From NCBI RefSeq assembly GCF_024721315.2, contig NZ_JANFAK020000053.1, positions 1-49,546 of the forward strand: a DNA stretch of 49,546 nt. The letters run 5' to 3'. Of this stretch, positions 25,292 through 33,781 are shown piece after piece; the first letter of the stretch is position 1; every line of letters begins with the position of its first letter. The translations under genes were made by a program, and so were the position numbers. A model generated the notes under the pieces. The model ran no database searches, was not told the DNA's origin, and saw nothing but the letters and a program-made list of their open reading frames with translations. This stretch comes from Streptomyces sp. Isolate_45. Its GTDB lineage: Bacteria; Actinomycetota; Actinomycetes; Streptomycetales; Streptomycetaceae.

Positions 25292-25957
25292 ATGACCACC
25301 ACGCCCGCCGCCTACGAGCCCACCGACCGCACCGTCCCCAGCCGCTCCCGCGACCGGGCGCGCTACGACCGGGAGACCGTGTACTCGATACTCGACCAGG
25401 CCTACGTCTGCCACCTCGGCTTCGTCCGGGACGGCGCGCCGGTGGTCCTCCCGACCCTCTTCGGACGGGTCGGCGACACCCTCTACGTCCACGGCTCCAC
25501 CGGCTCCCGCCCGCTGCTCGCCGCGGGCCGCACCGACCCGGGGCTGCCCGTCTGCCTCACCGTGACCCACGTCGACGGCCTGGTGCTGGCCCGCTCGGCC
25601 TTCCACCACTCCCTCAACTACCGCTCGGTGGTCGCGCACGGCGTCGCGCGGCAGGTCACCGACGAGGCGGAGTGCCGGACGGCGCTGGACGCCTTGGTCG
25701 ACCACGTCGTACCCGGCCGCTCCGCCGACTCCCGGCCCGCGAACGCCCGGGAACTCGCCGCCACGGCCGTGATCCGACTGGACCTGGAGGAGGTCTCGGC
25801 GAAGCTGCGCACCGGCGGGCCGAACGACGACGCCGAGGACCTGGACCTGCCGTTCTGGTCGGGCGTGGTCCCGGTCGCCCCGGCGTACGGGAGGCCGGTC
25901 CCGGCCGCCGATCTGGCCCCGGGCATCACCACGCCGGACTACATCGCAGCGCTCTGA
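25292..25957 (+). CDS. PNPOx-family FMN-binding protein (NimA-like)
   Basis: 221 residues. Split-barrel sequence SILDQAYVCHLGFVRDGAPVVLPTLFGRVGDTLYVHGSTGSR, then CLTVTHVDGLVLARSAFHHSLNYRSVVAHG, is typical of the pyridoxamine-5'-phosphate-oxidase-like group that includes nitroimidazole reductases; FMN or heme binding is expected, PNPOx activity is not proven. GGAG lies 8 bases before the ATG. Divergent from and probably controlled by the MocR protein. The last 19 bases overlap the convergent EamA gene. Confidence 0.85.
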   Translation: MTTTPAAYEPTDRTVPSRSRDRARYDRETVYSILDQAYVCHLGFVRDGAPVVLPTLFGRVGDTLYVHGSTGSRPLLAAGRTDPGLPVCLTVTHVDGLVLARSAFHHSLNYRSVVAHGVARQVTDEAECRTALDALVDHVVPGRSADSRPANARELAATAVIRLDLEEVSAKLRTGGPNDDAEDLDLPFWSGVVPVAPAYGRPVPAADLAPGITTPDYIAAL

Positions 25958-26967
25958 GCCTCGGGGGCGGGCCGGACCTCCACCGGCTCGTCCGCGGGCC
26001 TGCGCACCTCGGCGCCGATCAGCGCGCCGACGGCGGCGAGGAGCAGTACGGTGCCGAGCACCACGGCCCCGGTCAGTCGCTCCCCGAGCAGCCCGACCGC
26101 GATGGCCGCGGCGCTCACCGGCTCGATCAGCATGATCACCGACACGGTCGCGGCGCGCACGGACGCGGCCCCGGTGAAGTACAGCGCGTACGCCAACGCC
26201 GTCGGCACGGTGGCGACGTACACCAGCAGCCACAGCACCCGCACCGTGTCGGCGGTGTGCGGCACCAGCCCCTCCACCGCCGCGAGCGGCAGCAGGCACA
26301 CCGTGCCCACCCCGACCGACCAGGCGGTGGTGACGAGCGGGTCGCCGCCCGCGCCGCGCCGCCCGAGCAGGCGTGCCCGCAGCGTCATCGCCGCGTACCC
26401 GGCGGCCGAGAGCAGCGCCCAGAACACCCCGATCGGCCGCACCTCCCCGCCGCCGGAGCCCAGGACGAGCACGGCCAGCCCGGCGAGGGCACCGCCGACG
26501 GCGGCCGCCCCGCCCCGGCCCAGCCGCTCGCCCATCCAGTACCGGCCGCCTACGGCGATCAACACGGGCCCCGCCCCCAGGGTCACGACGGTGCCGACGG
26601 CCAGGCCGGTCTCCCGCACCGCGCCGAAGTACGCGGCCTGGAACACGGTGAACATCAGGCCGGTCCCGATGAGCGAGGCGACGGACGGACGGCGCGTCCC
26701 GGCCCGGCCGCGGACGGCTCCGGGGCGACGACCGAATCCAGGGCGTCGTACGGCTCCGGAGCCGGGTACGGCCCGGGGGCGTCGTACGGCGAGGACCCCC
26801 AGCAGCACGACGAGCCCGCCCGCGCACCGCCAGAAGGACAGGGCGAGCGGGCCGAGGTCACTGGCCAGGAAGAGGAGGGAGGCGGCGGCCCCGGCGGTGC
26901 CCCAGGCGACTCCGGCGACGACGAGGTACAGCAGATCGCGCCCGGCGGCGGGCGAATGGTTCGACAC
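25939..26967 (-). CDS. EamA/DMT-family transporter
   Basis: 342 residues. Ten hydrophobic helices; first repeat starts YLVVAGVAWGTAGAAASLLF, second PIGVFWALLSAAGYAAMTLRARLLG; ends with LGERLTGAVVLGTVLLLAAVGALIG. An Arg/Pro/Gly-rich insert of about 35 residues (RRPRAVPGSGAVRRPGFGRR onward) lies between helices 2 and 3, longer than normal. The GTG start at 26967 has GGAG at 7 bases. About 200 bases of structured leader precede it. The substrate is unknown; RhtA-type amino acid export is one option. Confidence 0.85.
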   Translation of the reverse strand: MSNHSPAAGRDLLYLVVAGVAWGTAGAAASLLFLASDLGPLALSFWRCAGGLVVLLGVLAVRRPRAVPGSGAVRRPGFGRRPGAVRGRAGTRRPSVASLIGTGLMFTVFQAAYFGAVRETGLAVGTVVTLGAGPVLIAVGGRYWMGERLGRGGAAAVGGALAGLAVLVLGSGGGEVRPIGVFWALLSAAGYAAMTLRARLLGRRGAGGDPLVTTAWSVGVGTVCLLPLAAVEGLVPHTADTVRVLWLLVYVATVPTALAYALYFTGAASVRAATVSVIMLIEPVSAAAIAVGLLGERLTGAVVLGTVLLLAAVGALIGAEVRRPADEPVEVRPAPEAQSAAM

Positions 26968-27165
26968 GTGGTTCTCCGCGCATGCGTGAAGGATGAGGAA
27001 AGCGGGTCATCACTTCGCGGGCAGCACGAACCCGCCCCGGGCCGCCGGAGGGCGGCCGGGACGGGTGGGTCCTCAAAGGAGCAGCCACCCGCGCCCGGTC
27101 CTGCGCGGGAATCCCCAGGTGTCCCCGCACGACGGGCGGGGACCGCGGGGGCGTCCGGACAGGAC
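26968..27165 (-). promoter_or_regulatory. Structured leader upstream of the EamA gene
   Basis: The region has no gene of its own apart from the short peptide above it. Read on the minus strand it holds several strong hairpins: GTCCCCGC/GCGGGGAC (27121-27143), GGGTGG/CCACCC (27060-27087) and GGCCGCC/GGCGGCC (27038-27055). The last is terminator-like. The layout (short peptide, then hairpins, then a gene) suggests attenuation. Confidence 0.4.
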
Positions 27166-27201
27166 CTAGGCGGCGGGAGGCGGAAGTACGGTCGAAGGCA
27201 T
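27166..27201 (-). CDS. Possible 11-aa leader peptide
   Basis: ATG at 27201 opens MPSTVLPPPAA and stops with TAG at 27166. TAGGGT (rc 27209-27214) lies 7 bases before the ATG and TGGTCA is 18 bases further up, so a leaderless message could begin at this ATG. The run of three prolines may slow ribosomes. It is about 200 bases upstream of the EamA gene. This is inference from position only. Confidence 0.3.
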   Translation of the reverse strand: MPSTVLPPPAA

Positions 27202-27260
27202 GGTGCGTACCCTACGGGCTCCTCCGCCCGCCTGACCAGGCCGGCAGCCCGGAGGCCGCG

Positions 27261-28217
27261 TCACGCCCGGGTGTGCTCCAGGTCGAGCACGGCGGGTTCG
27301 ACCGCGGCCGGCGGGGTCGGCCGGGAGGACTGCGCGATGAAGGCGCCGCTCAGCACCAGCGCGCCGCCGATGATCTGCGGGAGGGAGAGGTGTTCGCCGA
27401 GCAGGATCCACGCGAGGACGGTGGCGATGACGGCCTCCAGGCACGCCACCACGCCCGCCACCTGCGGGGAGAGCTTGCGCACCGAGACCACTCCGGTGAC
27501 GTACGCGAAGACGGTGGCGACCAGCACCACCCAGCCGAGCAGGGCGAACGCGGGCACCGCCAGGTCACTCAGGACGGCGTCCCCGCCCAGCACCTGCCAG
27601 TCCATGTTCCAGGGCCGGGCGATCACGGTCATCACCAAGGTGCCGATGATCATTCCGTACGCGATCACGCCCATCGGGTCGGGCACGTCGTCCCCGTCCG
27701 CCCCTTGGTCCGCGAAGACGAAGTAGAAGGCCTGGCAGCAGGCGGCGGCGAGACCGAGGAGCACGCCGAGCGGGTCCAGGCTCAGACCCGCCCAGATCTC
27801 GACCACGCAGGCCAGGCCGACGACGGCCACCGCCGCCCCCGCCGCGGCCGCCCGGGTCACGGGCTTGCGCTGGACGAAGCGGATCCAACCGAGCAGGAGG
27901 GCCGGGCCCAGGTACTCCAGGAGCAGGGCCACGCCGACCGGGATCCGGGACAGGGAAGCGAAGTAGAACGCCTGCACACCGGCGACGGCGATGAGCCCGA
28001 AGCCGGCGAGGAGCAGCGGCTTGCGCCGTACGAGATCACGGTGGCGCCAGGCGAGCGGGGACAGCACCAGCGCCGCCCCGGCCACCCTGAGCCACACCAT
28101 GTGGAGCGGGTCCAGCCCCGCCTCGATCAGCGGCTTCGCCGCGACCCCCGAACCACCGAACGCGCACGCCGAGACGAGGGCGAGGCCCAGTCCGGCGTTC
28201 TTCCCTGACGCTTGCAT
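27261..28217 (-). CDS. EamA/DMT-family transporter
   Basis: 318 residues with two EamA repeats: LGLALVSACAFGGSGVAAKPLIEAGLDPLHMVWLRVAGAAL and LGVLLGLAAACCQAFYFVFADQGADGDDVPDPMGV, then LSPQVAGVVACLEAVIATVLAWILLGEHLSLPQIIGGALVLSGAF, a very typical EamA end. The ATG at 28217 is the only reasonable start. It precedes the other minus-strand EamA gene but a promoter and leader lie between, so they are probably separate units. Substrate unknown. Confidence 0.88.
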   Translation of the reverse strand: MQASGKNAGLGLALVSACAFGGSGVAAKPLIEAGLDPLHMVWLRVAGAALVLSPLAWRHRDLVRRKPLLLAGFGLIAVAGVQAFYFASLSRIPVGVALLLEYLGPALLLGWIRFVQRKPVTRAAAAGAAVAVVGLACVVEIWAGLSLDPLGVLLGLAAACCQAFYFVFADQGADGDDVPDPMGVIAYGMIIGTLVMTVIARPWNMDWQVLGGDAVLSDLAVPAFALLGWVVLVATVFAYVTGVVSVRKLSPQVAGVVACLEAVIATVLAWILLGEHLSLPQIIGGALVLSGAFIAQSSRPTPPAAVEPAVLDLEHTRA

Positions 28218-28388
28218 CCGGCCATCATGGCAGGGCCGGTCAGCACCGTCACGCCGGTGACGCCTGTTGAGACGCGGCCGAGACCGGGACTCCGGCGATC
28301 CTCCGGATCTGACAGGTCGTCAGTATTGAATGTTGGGGTCGCCGGGACTACCTTCCGCCGCACGTACCCGACGAGAAGGGGTGGACGC

Positions 28389-28817
28389 ATGGCTGAAGTC
28401 ACCGCGGAATCACGCATCGAGGCGCCCGCCGCGCAGCTGTGGGCCCAGCTGACGGACTGGGACGCGTACGGGCAGTGGAGCATGACCCACACCAACTTCC
28501 CGAAGGGCGGCCCCGAGACCCTGGCGCTCGGTGCCACCTTCGCCGAGAACATGAAGATGATGGGCTTCCCCGCCGAGGTCCTGTGGACCGTTTCGGAGCT
28601 GGAGGACGAACGGCTCTTCGCCATCACCGGCAAGGGCCCCATGGGCGTGGCCGTCCTGACCCGCTACACGCTGACCGAGGACGCCGGCGCCACCACCGTC
28701 CGCATCGACGGCGAGTTCACGGGCGCGGCCGTGTCCCTGATGGCGGGCAAGCTCAAGGACTCCGCCACCGCGGCACTGAACGAGTCGCTGCGCAAACTGG
28801 CCGGCCTGGTCGTCTGA
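28389..28817 (+). CDS. SRPBCC (START-like) protein
   Basis: 142 residues of the polyketide cyclase/SRPBCC fold: ESRIEAPAAQLWAQLTDWDAYGQWS at the start, then strands and the closing helix LMAGKLKDSATAALNESLRKLAGLV. Such proteins bind hydrophobic ligands or act as cyclases; none of the residues tells which. GAGAAGGGG lies 7 bases before the ATG. It is monocistronic and converges on padR with an 18-bp terminator between. Confidence 0.82.
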   Translation: MAEVTAESRIEAPAAQLWAQLTDWDAYGQWSMTHTNFPKGGPETLALGATFAENMKMMGFPAEVLWTVSELEDERLFAITGKGPMGVAVLTRYTLTEDAGATTVRIDGEFTGAAVSLMAGKLKDSATAALNESLRKLAGLVV

Positions 28818-28860
28818 CCGCGGCCACCGGAGCCGGTTCGACCCGGCCGGACGGCGACGT

Positions 28861-28900
28861 GACGGCGCGCCCCGCGAGGCTTCTCGCGGGGCGCGCCGTC
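28861..28900. terminator. 18-bp perfect bidirectional terminator hairpin
   Basis: GACGGCGCGCCCCGCGAG (28861-28878) pairs exactly with 28883-28900 around GCTT. Between the convergent SRPBCC and PadR genes. Confidence 0.75.
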
Positions 28901-28958
28901 GTCCGTACGGGAGTCGACCGACGGGCCGGATGCCCGGGGGCCGCCGGGCGGCTCAGCG

Positions 28959-29573
28959 CTAGTCCGCCAGGATCAGGTAGAGCTTCTTGCGGGCGTCGTT
29001 GATCACGGCGAGGGCCTTTTCCCGCTGCTCGGGCGAGCCGGTCTTGAAGACCTGCCCGAAGGCCTCCATCAGGCCGACCCCGGCCGTGCGCACCTCGTGC
29101 ATCGCCTCGAAGTCGAAGCCCCGCCCGGCGTCCGCCCAGGGGGCGTCCGGACCGGACTCGGCCTCGGTGCGGCCGGCGTCGGTGAGGGTGAACAGCTTCT
29201 TGCCGCCCTCGCTCTCACTGACGATGAGCCCCTCGTCCTCCAGGAGCTGGAGGGTCGGGTAGACCGAGCCGGGGCTGGGCTTCCACGCCCCGCCGCTGCG
29301 CTCGCCGATCTCCTGGATCATCTCGTAACCGTGCATCGGCCGGTCGACGAGCAGCGCCAGGATCGAGGCGCGCACGTCACCGCGCCGCGCCCGGCCCCGC
29401 GGTCCCCCGCGGCCGCCGCGCCCCCCGAAGGGACCGCCACCGAAGGGCGGGCCGAACGGCCCGAAGGCGGCACGCCGCTCCCGGAACTCCTCCCGACGGT
29501 CGGGCCCGCAGTGCCCGTGCCCCCGCCCGTGCTCATGCCCCTGTCCATGGTCGTGCTGTCCACGTGAACGCAT
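28959..29573 (-). CDS. PadR-family regulator with His-rich N-terminus
   Basis: 204 residues from the ATG at 29573, preceded by AGGAG at 8 bases. Residues 66-150 are the PadR winged helix (RASILALLVDRPMHGYEMIQEIGERSGGAWKPSPGSVYPTLQLLEDEGLI). Before it is an unusual tail: six His and one Cys within residues 7-22, then Gly/Phe/Pro repeats and an RGG-like stretch (51-64). The His cluster could bind metal. The region upstream has repeated ATCG half-sites, so it is likely autoregulated. No transporter is adjacent. Confidence 0.85.
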   Translation of the reverse strand: MRSRGQHDHGQGHEHGRGHGHCGPDRREEFRERRAAFGPFGPPFGGGPFGGRGGRGGPRGRARRGDVRASILALLVDRPMHGYEMIQEIGERSGGAWKPSPGSVYPTLQLLEDEGLIVSESEGGKKLFTLTDAGRTEAESGPDAPWADAGRGFDFEAMHEVRTAGVGLMEAFGQVFKTGSPEQREKALAVINDARKKLYLILAD

Positions 29574-29658
29574 CACTGCGCTCCTTTCGTCATCGATTGT
29601 CATGGCGGTCGTCGTCTTTCGACTTCTTCACTATCGCTGATCCATCGCGATGCGTCAA

Positions 29659-29668
29659 CGATATATCG
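29659..29668. promoter_or_regulatory. Putative PadR operator
   Basis: The perfect palindrome CGATATATCG sits in an AT-rich patch with further ATCG/CGAT half-sites on both sides (about 29626-29684). It is 86 bases before the PadR start. Confidence 0.45.
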
Positions 29669-29698
29669 GAAACTATCGTCAACACTCGCCGAGCGTGA

Positions 29699-30361
29699 TG
29701 GGCGGCCGAACTCGGCGCCGACGTCACCGTCCTGCCCGGTGACCGGGGGCCGCTCGCCTCGGCGGGGATCGCCTCCCCGGATCCCGCCCGGAATCCGCTG
29801 TCGGTCCGCGCCCGCTCCGGGAGCCCCCGGTTCGACGTGCACGGCTGGAGCCGGGGGGTCGAGCTCGTCTCCGGATCGACCGACGACCTGACGGACGTCG
29901 TACGGGCCGGGGTGGCCTGGGGGCGGGGCAAGGGGATCCGGGACCTGCGGGCGGAACTGCCGTTCCTGTCCTACGACGAGGAGGCCGAGGCGTACGAGCG
30001 CGGTCCGGCGGCGCTGGTCGAGCTGCAGTGGCGCCTCACCCGGCAGCCGGCGGCCGAGGCCCCGGAATTCCCTCGGTTCGGCGAACTCCTGGAAGCGGCC
30101 GGCGCGGAACCCCGGCTGAGACGGCTGTACGTGTACTCCAGCCACTGGACCCTCGGCTTCGGCTCCGGAACCGGCCACCCGTACGAGATCGAGGTTGCCC
30201 TGAGCGCCCCCGCCGGCGCCTACCGCGTCCTGACGCACCCGCACGGCGACGTCATCGGCGAGGCCGGCACGGCCCGGGACGCCGTGGCCATGGCCGTGGG
30301 CCACCTCCCGGCCGAGCCAGAACCGGACGCACCGCACGCACCGCACGCACCGCACGAGTGA
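29699..30361 (+). pseudogene. 5'-truncated DUF6193-like gene
   Basis: The C-terminal half RLRRLYVYSSHWTLGFGSGTG onward to GDVIGEAGTARDAVAMAVGHLP resembles DUF6193 proteins, and SRGVELVSGSTDDLTDVVRAGVAW is a normal mid-part. The frame reads sensibly (AELGADVTVLPGDRGPLASA) up to a TGA at 29696-29698, but the first canonical start is the GTG at 29837, inside the conserved domain. Either the gene lost its 5' end or translation begins at the GTG (174 residues). The reading frame from the TGA to 30361 has no stop and good codon bias. Function of the family unknown. Confidence 0.6.
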
Positions 30362-30401
30362 TCCCCCGGCCGCGACCAGGCCAGTCGGCCCCGATTGGCC
30401 T

Positions 30402-30431
30402 TTGTCCGCGTCCGGCGGACCGATCTACCGT
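30402..30431 (+). promoter_or_regulatory. Leaderless promoter of the PhzF gene
   Basis: TTGTCC (30402-30407), 18 bases, TACCGT (30426-30431), then 7 bases to the ATG. No ribosome site. Confidence 0.5.
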
Positions 30432-30438
30432 CGGATCC

Positions 30439-31257
30439 ATGCGCATCCGAATCGTCGACGCCTTCACCGACCGCCCCTTCCACGGCAACCCCGCCGGAGT
30501 CCTGCTCCTCGACGGCCCCTTCCCCCCGGACGCCTGGCTCCAACGGGTCGCCGCCGAGGTGAACCTCTCCGAGACCGCCTTCGCCCGCCCCCTGCCGCCC
30601 GGCGGGGACGCCGACTGGGCGCTGCGCTGGTTCACCCCGGCCGCCGAGGTCGACATGTGCGGACACGCCACCCTCGCGACCGCCCACGTCCTCGCCTCGG
30701 ACGGCCTCGCGGAGGGCCTGATCCGCTTCGCGGCGCGCTGCGGCGTCCTCACCGCCCGGGCCACCGGGGACGGATCGATCACGATGGACTTCCCGACGTC
30801 CTCGCTGACGCCCGTGGACCCGGACCCCGAGGTGGGCCGCGCGCTGGGCGCCGAGATCAAGTCGGTGCACGACACCTCCGCCCACATCGGCGACCTGGTG
30901 GTCGAGCTGGCCGACGAACGTGCCGTGCGCGAGCTCACCCCCGACCACGCCGCCCTGCGCGCCCACTCCCGCCGCGGGGTGATCGTCACCGCGGCCGCCG
31001 AGAACCCCGCCCGCGGCTACGACTTCGTCTCGCGCGGCTTCTTCCCCGCCGTCGGCATCGACGAGGACCCGGTAACCGGCAGCGCGCACACCGCACTCGC
31101 GCCCTTCTGGGGCGCCCGCCTGGGCCGCACCGAGATGACCGGCCTCCAGGGCGGAGCCCGTACCGGCCTGGTCCGCGTCACCTTGGCCGGCGAGCGCACC
31201 CTCCTGACCGGCCACGCCGTCACCGTCCTCGACGGCGAACTGCTCACCGCCCCGTGA
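30439..31257 (+). CDS. PhzF-family isomerase/epimerase-like protein
   Basis: 272 residues. PhzF signatures: RIVDAFTDRPFHGNPAGVLL, NLSETAF with the catalytic glutamate E45, RWFTPAAEVDMCGHATLATAHVL, and DFVSRGFFPAVGIDEDPVTGSAHTALAPFW. PhzF isomerises a dihydro-anthranilate in phenazine synthesis, but no phenazine genes are nearby, so this is one of the many housekeeping homologues with an unknown substrate. Probably leaderless, as the -10 lies 7 bases before the ATG. Confidence 0.9.
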   Translation: MRIRIVDAFTDRPFHGNPAGVLLLDGPFPPDAWLQRVAAEVNLSETAFARPLPPGGDADWALRWFTPAAEVDMCGHATLATAHVLASDGLAEGLIRFAARCGVLTARATGDGSITMDFPTSSLTPVDPDPEVGRALGAEIKSVHDTSAHIGDLVVELADERAVRELTPDHAALRAHSRRGVIVTAAAENPARGYDFVSRGFFPAVGIDEDPVTGSAHTALAPFWGARLGRTEMTGLQGGARTGLVRVTLAGERTLLTGHAVTVLDGELLTAP

Positions 31258-31282
31258 GGCCCGCCCCCGAAGTCCGAAAAGC

Positions 31283-32143
31283 CTAGGGGGTGGGCAGCCA
31301 GCCCACCTTGCCCGCGAGCAGCGCGTACCCGCCGAAGGCGACGATGTCGAGCAGCGCGTGCGCGACGACGAGCGGCCCCACCCGGCCCCAGCGCCGGTAG
31401 GCCAGTACGAAGACCACGCCCATCACCATGTTGCCGATGAACCCGCCGATGCCCTGGTAGAGGTGGTACGAACCGCGCAGCAGGGAGCTGGCCAGCAGCG
31501 CCGCCATCGGTGACCAGCCCAGCTGGTCGAGCCGGCGCAGCAGGTAGGCCAGCACGATGACCTCCTCCACCACGGAGTTCTGCACCGCGGAGAGGATCAG
31601 TACGGGGAACTTCCACCAGACGTCGGGCAGCGCCTCCGGCACGACCGTCAGGTTGAAGCCGGTGGCGCGGGCGGCCAGGTAGAAGGCGAGTCCGGCGCTG
31701 CCGATCCCGGCCGCCACCAGCGCCCCCCGGCCCAGGTCCTGCCACGGCCGGGTCCGGTCGAAGCCCAGGACCCGCAACCCGGGCGCCCCTTCGCGGGTCA
31801 GCAGGTGCGCGACCAGCAGCACGGGGACGAGCGCCGAGGCGATGCCGAACAGCTGCCAGGCGAGGTCCAGCCATGGCCGGCCCGGCGCGTACGAGCCGTT
31901 GAGCGTGGCGGCCTGGTCCTTGAGGCCGCCCGGCTTGGTGAGCGAGCCGATGAAGCTGATCAGCGCGGAGACCCCGCTCGCGCCCAACGACAGCGCGAGC
32001 ACGAGCAGCGTCTCGGTGCGCAGGACCCCCCGCCGCCGCTGGTCCTCGTCCAGCTCCACCACCACCGGCTCCGCGCGCACGCCCGACTCCCGTCCCGCCG
32101 CCCCGCTGCGAGCCATCCCGCCGCGACGTCCTGTTTCGACCAC
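31283..32143 (-). CDS. CPBP (CAAX/Abi) intramembrane glutamic endopeptidase
   Basis: 286 residues with about seven helices. Catalytic motifs: E193-E194-x7-LRR (VVEEVIVLAYLLRRL), H227 in RGSYHLYQG, and H262 in AHALLDI. Members cleave peptides in the membrane or process bacteriocin-like products. The first 40 residues are polar. GTG at 32143 follows GAGGAGG at 9-10 bases; an ATG 9 codons in (32116) is an alternative. It lies downstream of the glutamate-cysteine ligase family gene by about 100 bases, so the substrate is not clear. Confidence 0.85.
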   Translation of the reverse strand: MVETGRRGGMARSGAAGRESGVRAEPVVVELDEDQRRRGVLRTETLLVLALSLGASGVSALISFIGSLTKPGGLKDQAATLNGSYAPGRPWLDLAWQLFGIASALVPVLLVAHLLTREGAPGLRVLGFDRTRPWQDLGRGALVAAGIGSAGLAFYLAARATGFNLTVVPEALPDVWWKFPVLILSAVQNSVVEEVIVLAYLLRRLDQLGWSPMAALLASSLLRGSYHLYQGIGGFIGNMVMGVVFVLAYRRWGRVGPLVVAHALLDIVAFGGYALLAGKVGWLPTP

Positions 32144-32245
32144 CCCATACTGCCTCCTCGGCGGCCGGAGGGGACGATCGCGGCGGGATCGGGGGATGCG
32201 GGAGCGACGGGCGCGGACCGGAGGGGCCGCCCGAGGACGGACGAG

Positions 32246-33781
32246 TCAGCGGCCGGCCACCGTCGCGGCGTCCACCTCCCGCTCCGCGATTCCGACGGGC
32301 CAGGTGTGCACGGGGTCACCCCGGTGCATCAGCTCGCTGTACCGGCGGGTGGTCGCGGCGAGCGCGGCGTCCCGGTCGAGCCCGCCGGCGCGGGCCCGGT
32401 GGTAGGTGTCCACCTGCCAGGTCGCCCCGTTCACCCGCCGCCGACAACGCTCCTCGATGATCCCCAGGTAGTGGTCCCGGTCCGCGGCCTCGATCCCCCA
32501 GGCGTCGAGGCCGGCCGCGGCCATCGGCAGCAGCTCGTCCAGCACCAGCCTCACCGCCGGTACGCTCACCAGCCCCCCGGCCCGCCCCCGCCGGGGCCAG
32601 CGCAGTCGGGCGTCGATCCCGTACCGGCAGGCCGCGTCGAAGTTGGCCTCCGCCTCGGCGAACGGCATCCGGGTCCACACCGGGCGCGGTTCGTCCGCGA
32701 GGGTGCGGACCAGCCCGTAGTAGAAGGCCGCGTTGGCGACGACGTCGGCGACGGTCGGCCCCGCGGGCAGCACCCGGTTCTCCACCCGCAGGTGCGGCAC
32801 CCCGTCGGCGACCCCGTACACGGGCCGGTTCCAGCGGTAGACCGTGCCGTTGTGCAGGACCAGTTCCTGCAGGCTCGGCACCCCGCCGTCGGCCAGTACC
32901 CGCAGCGGCTCCTCCTCGTCGCAGATCGGCAGCAGCGCGGGGAAGTAGCGGAGGTTCTCGGCGAACAGCTCGTACGCCGAATCCACCCACCGCTCCCCGA
33001 ACCAGGTCCGCGGCCGTACCCCCTGGGCCTGGAGCTCGGGCGGCCGGGTGTCGGTGGCCTGCGTGAAGAGCGGCGGCCGCGACTCGCGCCACAGCTCGCG
33101 CCCGAACAGGAAGGGCGAGTTGGCGCCCACCGCTATCTGTACGGCGCTCACCGCCTGCGCCGCGTTCCACACGTCCGCGAACCGCGCCGGAGTCACCTGC
33201 AGGTGGAGCTGTACGGAGGTGCAGGCGGCCTCCGGCACGATCGACCCGGTGCTCCAGGTCAGCCGCTCCACACCGTCGATGTCGAGGGTGAAGTCCTCCC
33301 CCCTCATCATCAGGATCTGCTCGTTCAGCAGCGAGTAGCGGTCCACCGCCGAGAGGTTGGCCGGCGCCAGGTCCGCGCGGGAGAGGGTCGGCAGGATCCC
33401 GATCATCACCACCCCCGCGTCGATCTCCGCGGCCTGCCGATGGGCGTAGTGGAGCCCCGCGCTCAGCTCCTCCGCGAGCTGGTCGAATACCCGGCCGTCC
33501 AGGCGGTGGGGAAGGACGTTGACCTCAAGGTTGAACAATCCGAGTTCGGTCTGGAAATCGGGGCTGGCAATCCGCTCCAACACCTGGGCATTCACCATTC
33601 GCGGCAAACCGTCGGCACCCGCGAGATTCAATTCGATCTCCAGCCCCATCATGTTCTTGGGGCGATCGAACCTCTTCTCCGCCAGAAGCCGCTCCAGTCC
33701 CTCCAGGCACTCGTGGAGCTTCCTCCGATACCGTTGCCGATCGGACAGGTCGAATCCGCCTGCCACGACCTTCTCCCCCAT
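32246..33781 (-). CDS. Glutamate-cysteine ligase family protein
   Basis: 511 residues from the ATG at 33781, with GGAGGAGGG upstream. ATP-grasp-like ligase core of the GCS2 type: MMGLEIELNLAGADG with the metal-binding Glu, FNLEVNVLPHRLDG, ACTSVQLHLQVTP, and PHLRVENRVLPAGPTVAD. The family joins glutamate or a related carboxylate to an amine. Streptomycetes make mycothiol and ergothioneine, so the product need not be glutathione's precursor. The upstream region is long and AT-richer than normal. Confidence 0.85.
   Translation of the reverse strand: MGEKVVAGGFDLSDRQRYRRKLHECLEGLERLLAEKRFDRPKNMMGLEIELNLAGADGLPRMVNAQVLERIASPDFQTELGLFNLEVNVLPHRLDGRVFDQLAEELSAGLHYAHRQAAEIDAGVVMIGILPTLSRADLAPANLSAVDRYSLLNEQILMMRGEDFTLDIDGVERLTWSTGSIVPEAACTSVQLHLQVTPARFADVWNAAQAVSAVQIAVGANSPFLFGRELWRESRPPLFTQATDTRPPELQAQGVRPRTWFGERWVDSAYELFAENLRYFPALLPICDEEEPLRVLADGGVPSLQELVLHNGTVYRWNRPVYGVADGVPHLRVENRVLPAGPTVADVVANAAFYYGLVRTLADEPRPVWTRMPFAEAEANFDAACRYGIDARLRWPRRGRAGGLVSVPAVRLVLDELLPMAAAGLDAWGIEAADRDHYLGIIEERCRRRVNGATWQVDTYHRARAGGLDRDAALAATTRRYSELMHRGDPVHTWPVGIAEREVDAATVAGR

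Noticed and set aside
27121..27143. GTCCCCGC-ACGACGG-GCGGGGAC as a guanidine-II (mini-ykkC) hairpin or CRISPR repeat
   Set aside because: The ACGR loop would be on the plus strand, away from the transporter, and the loop is 7 bases, not 4. There is no second copy for a CRISPR array.
30439..31257. A phenazine biosynthesis cluster
   Set aside because: Only a PhzF homologue is present; the other phz genes are missing and PhzF-like proteins are common without phenazines.
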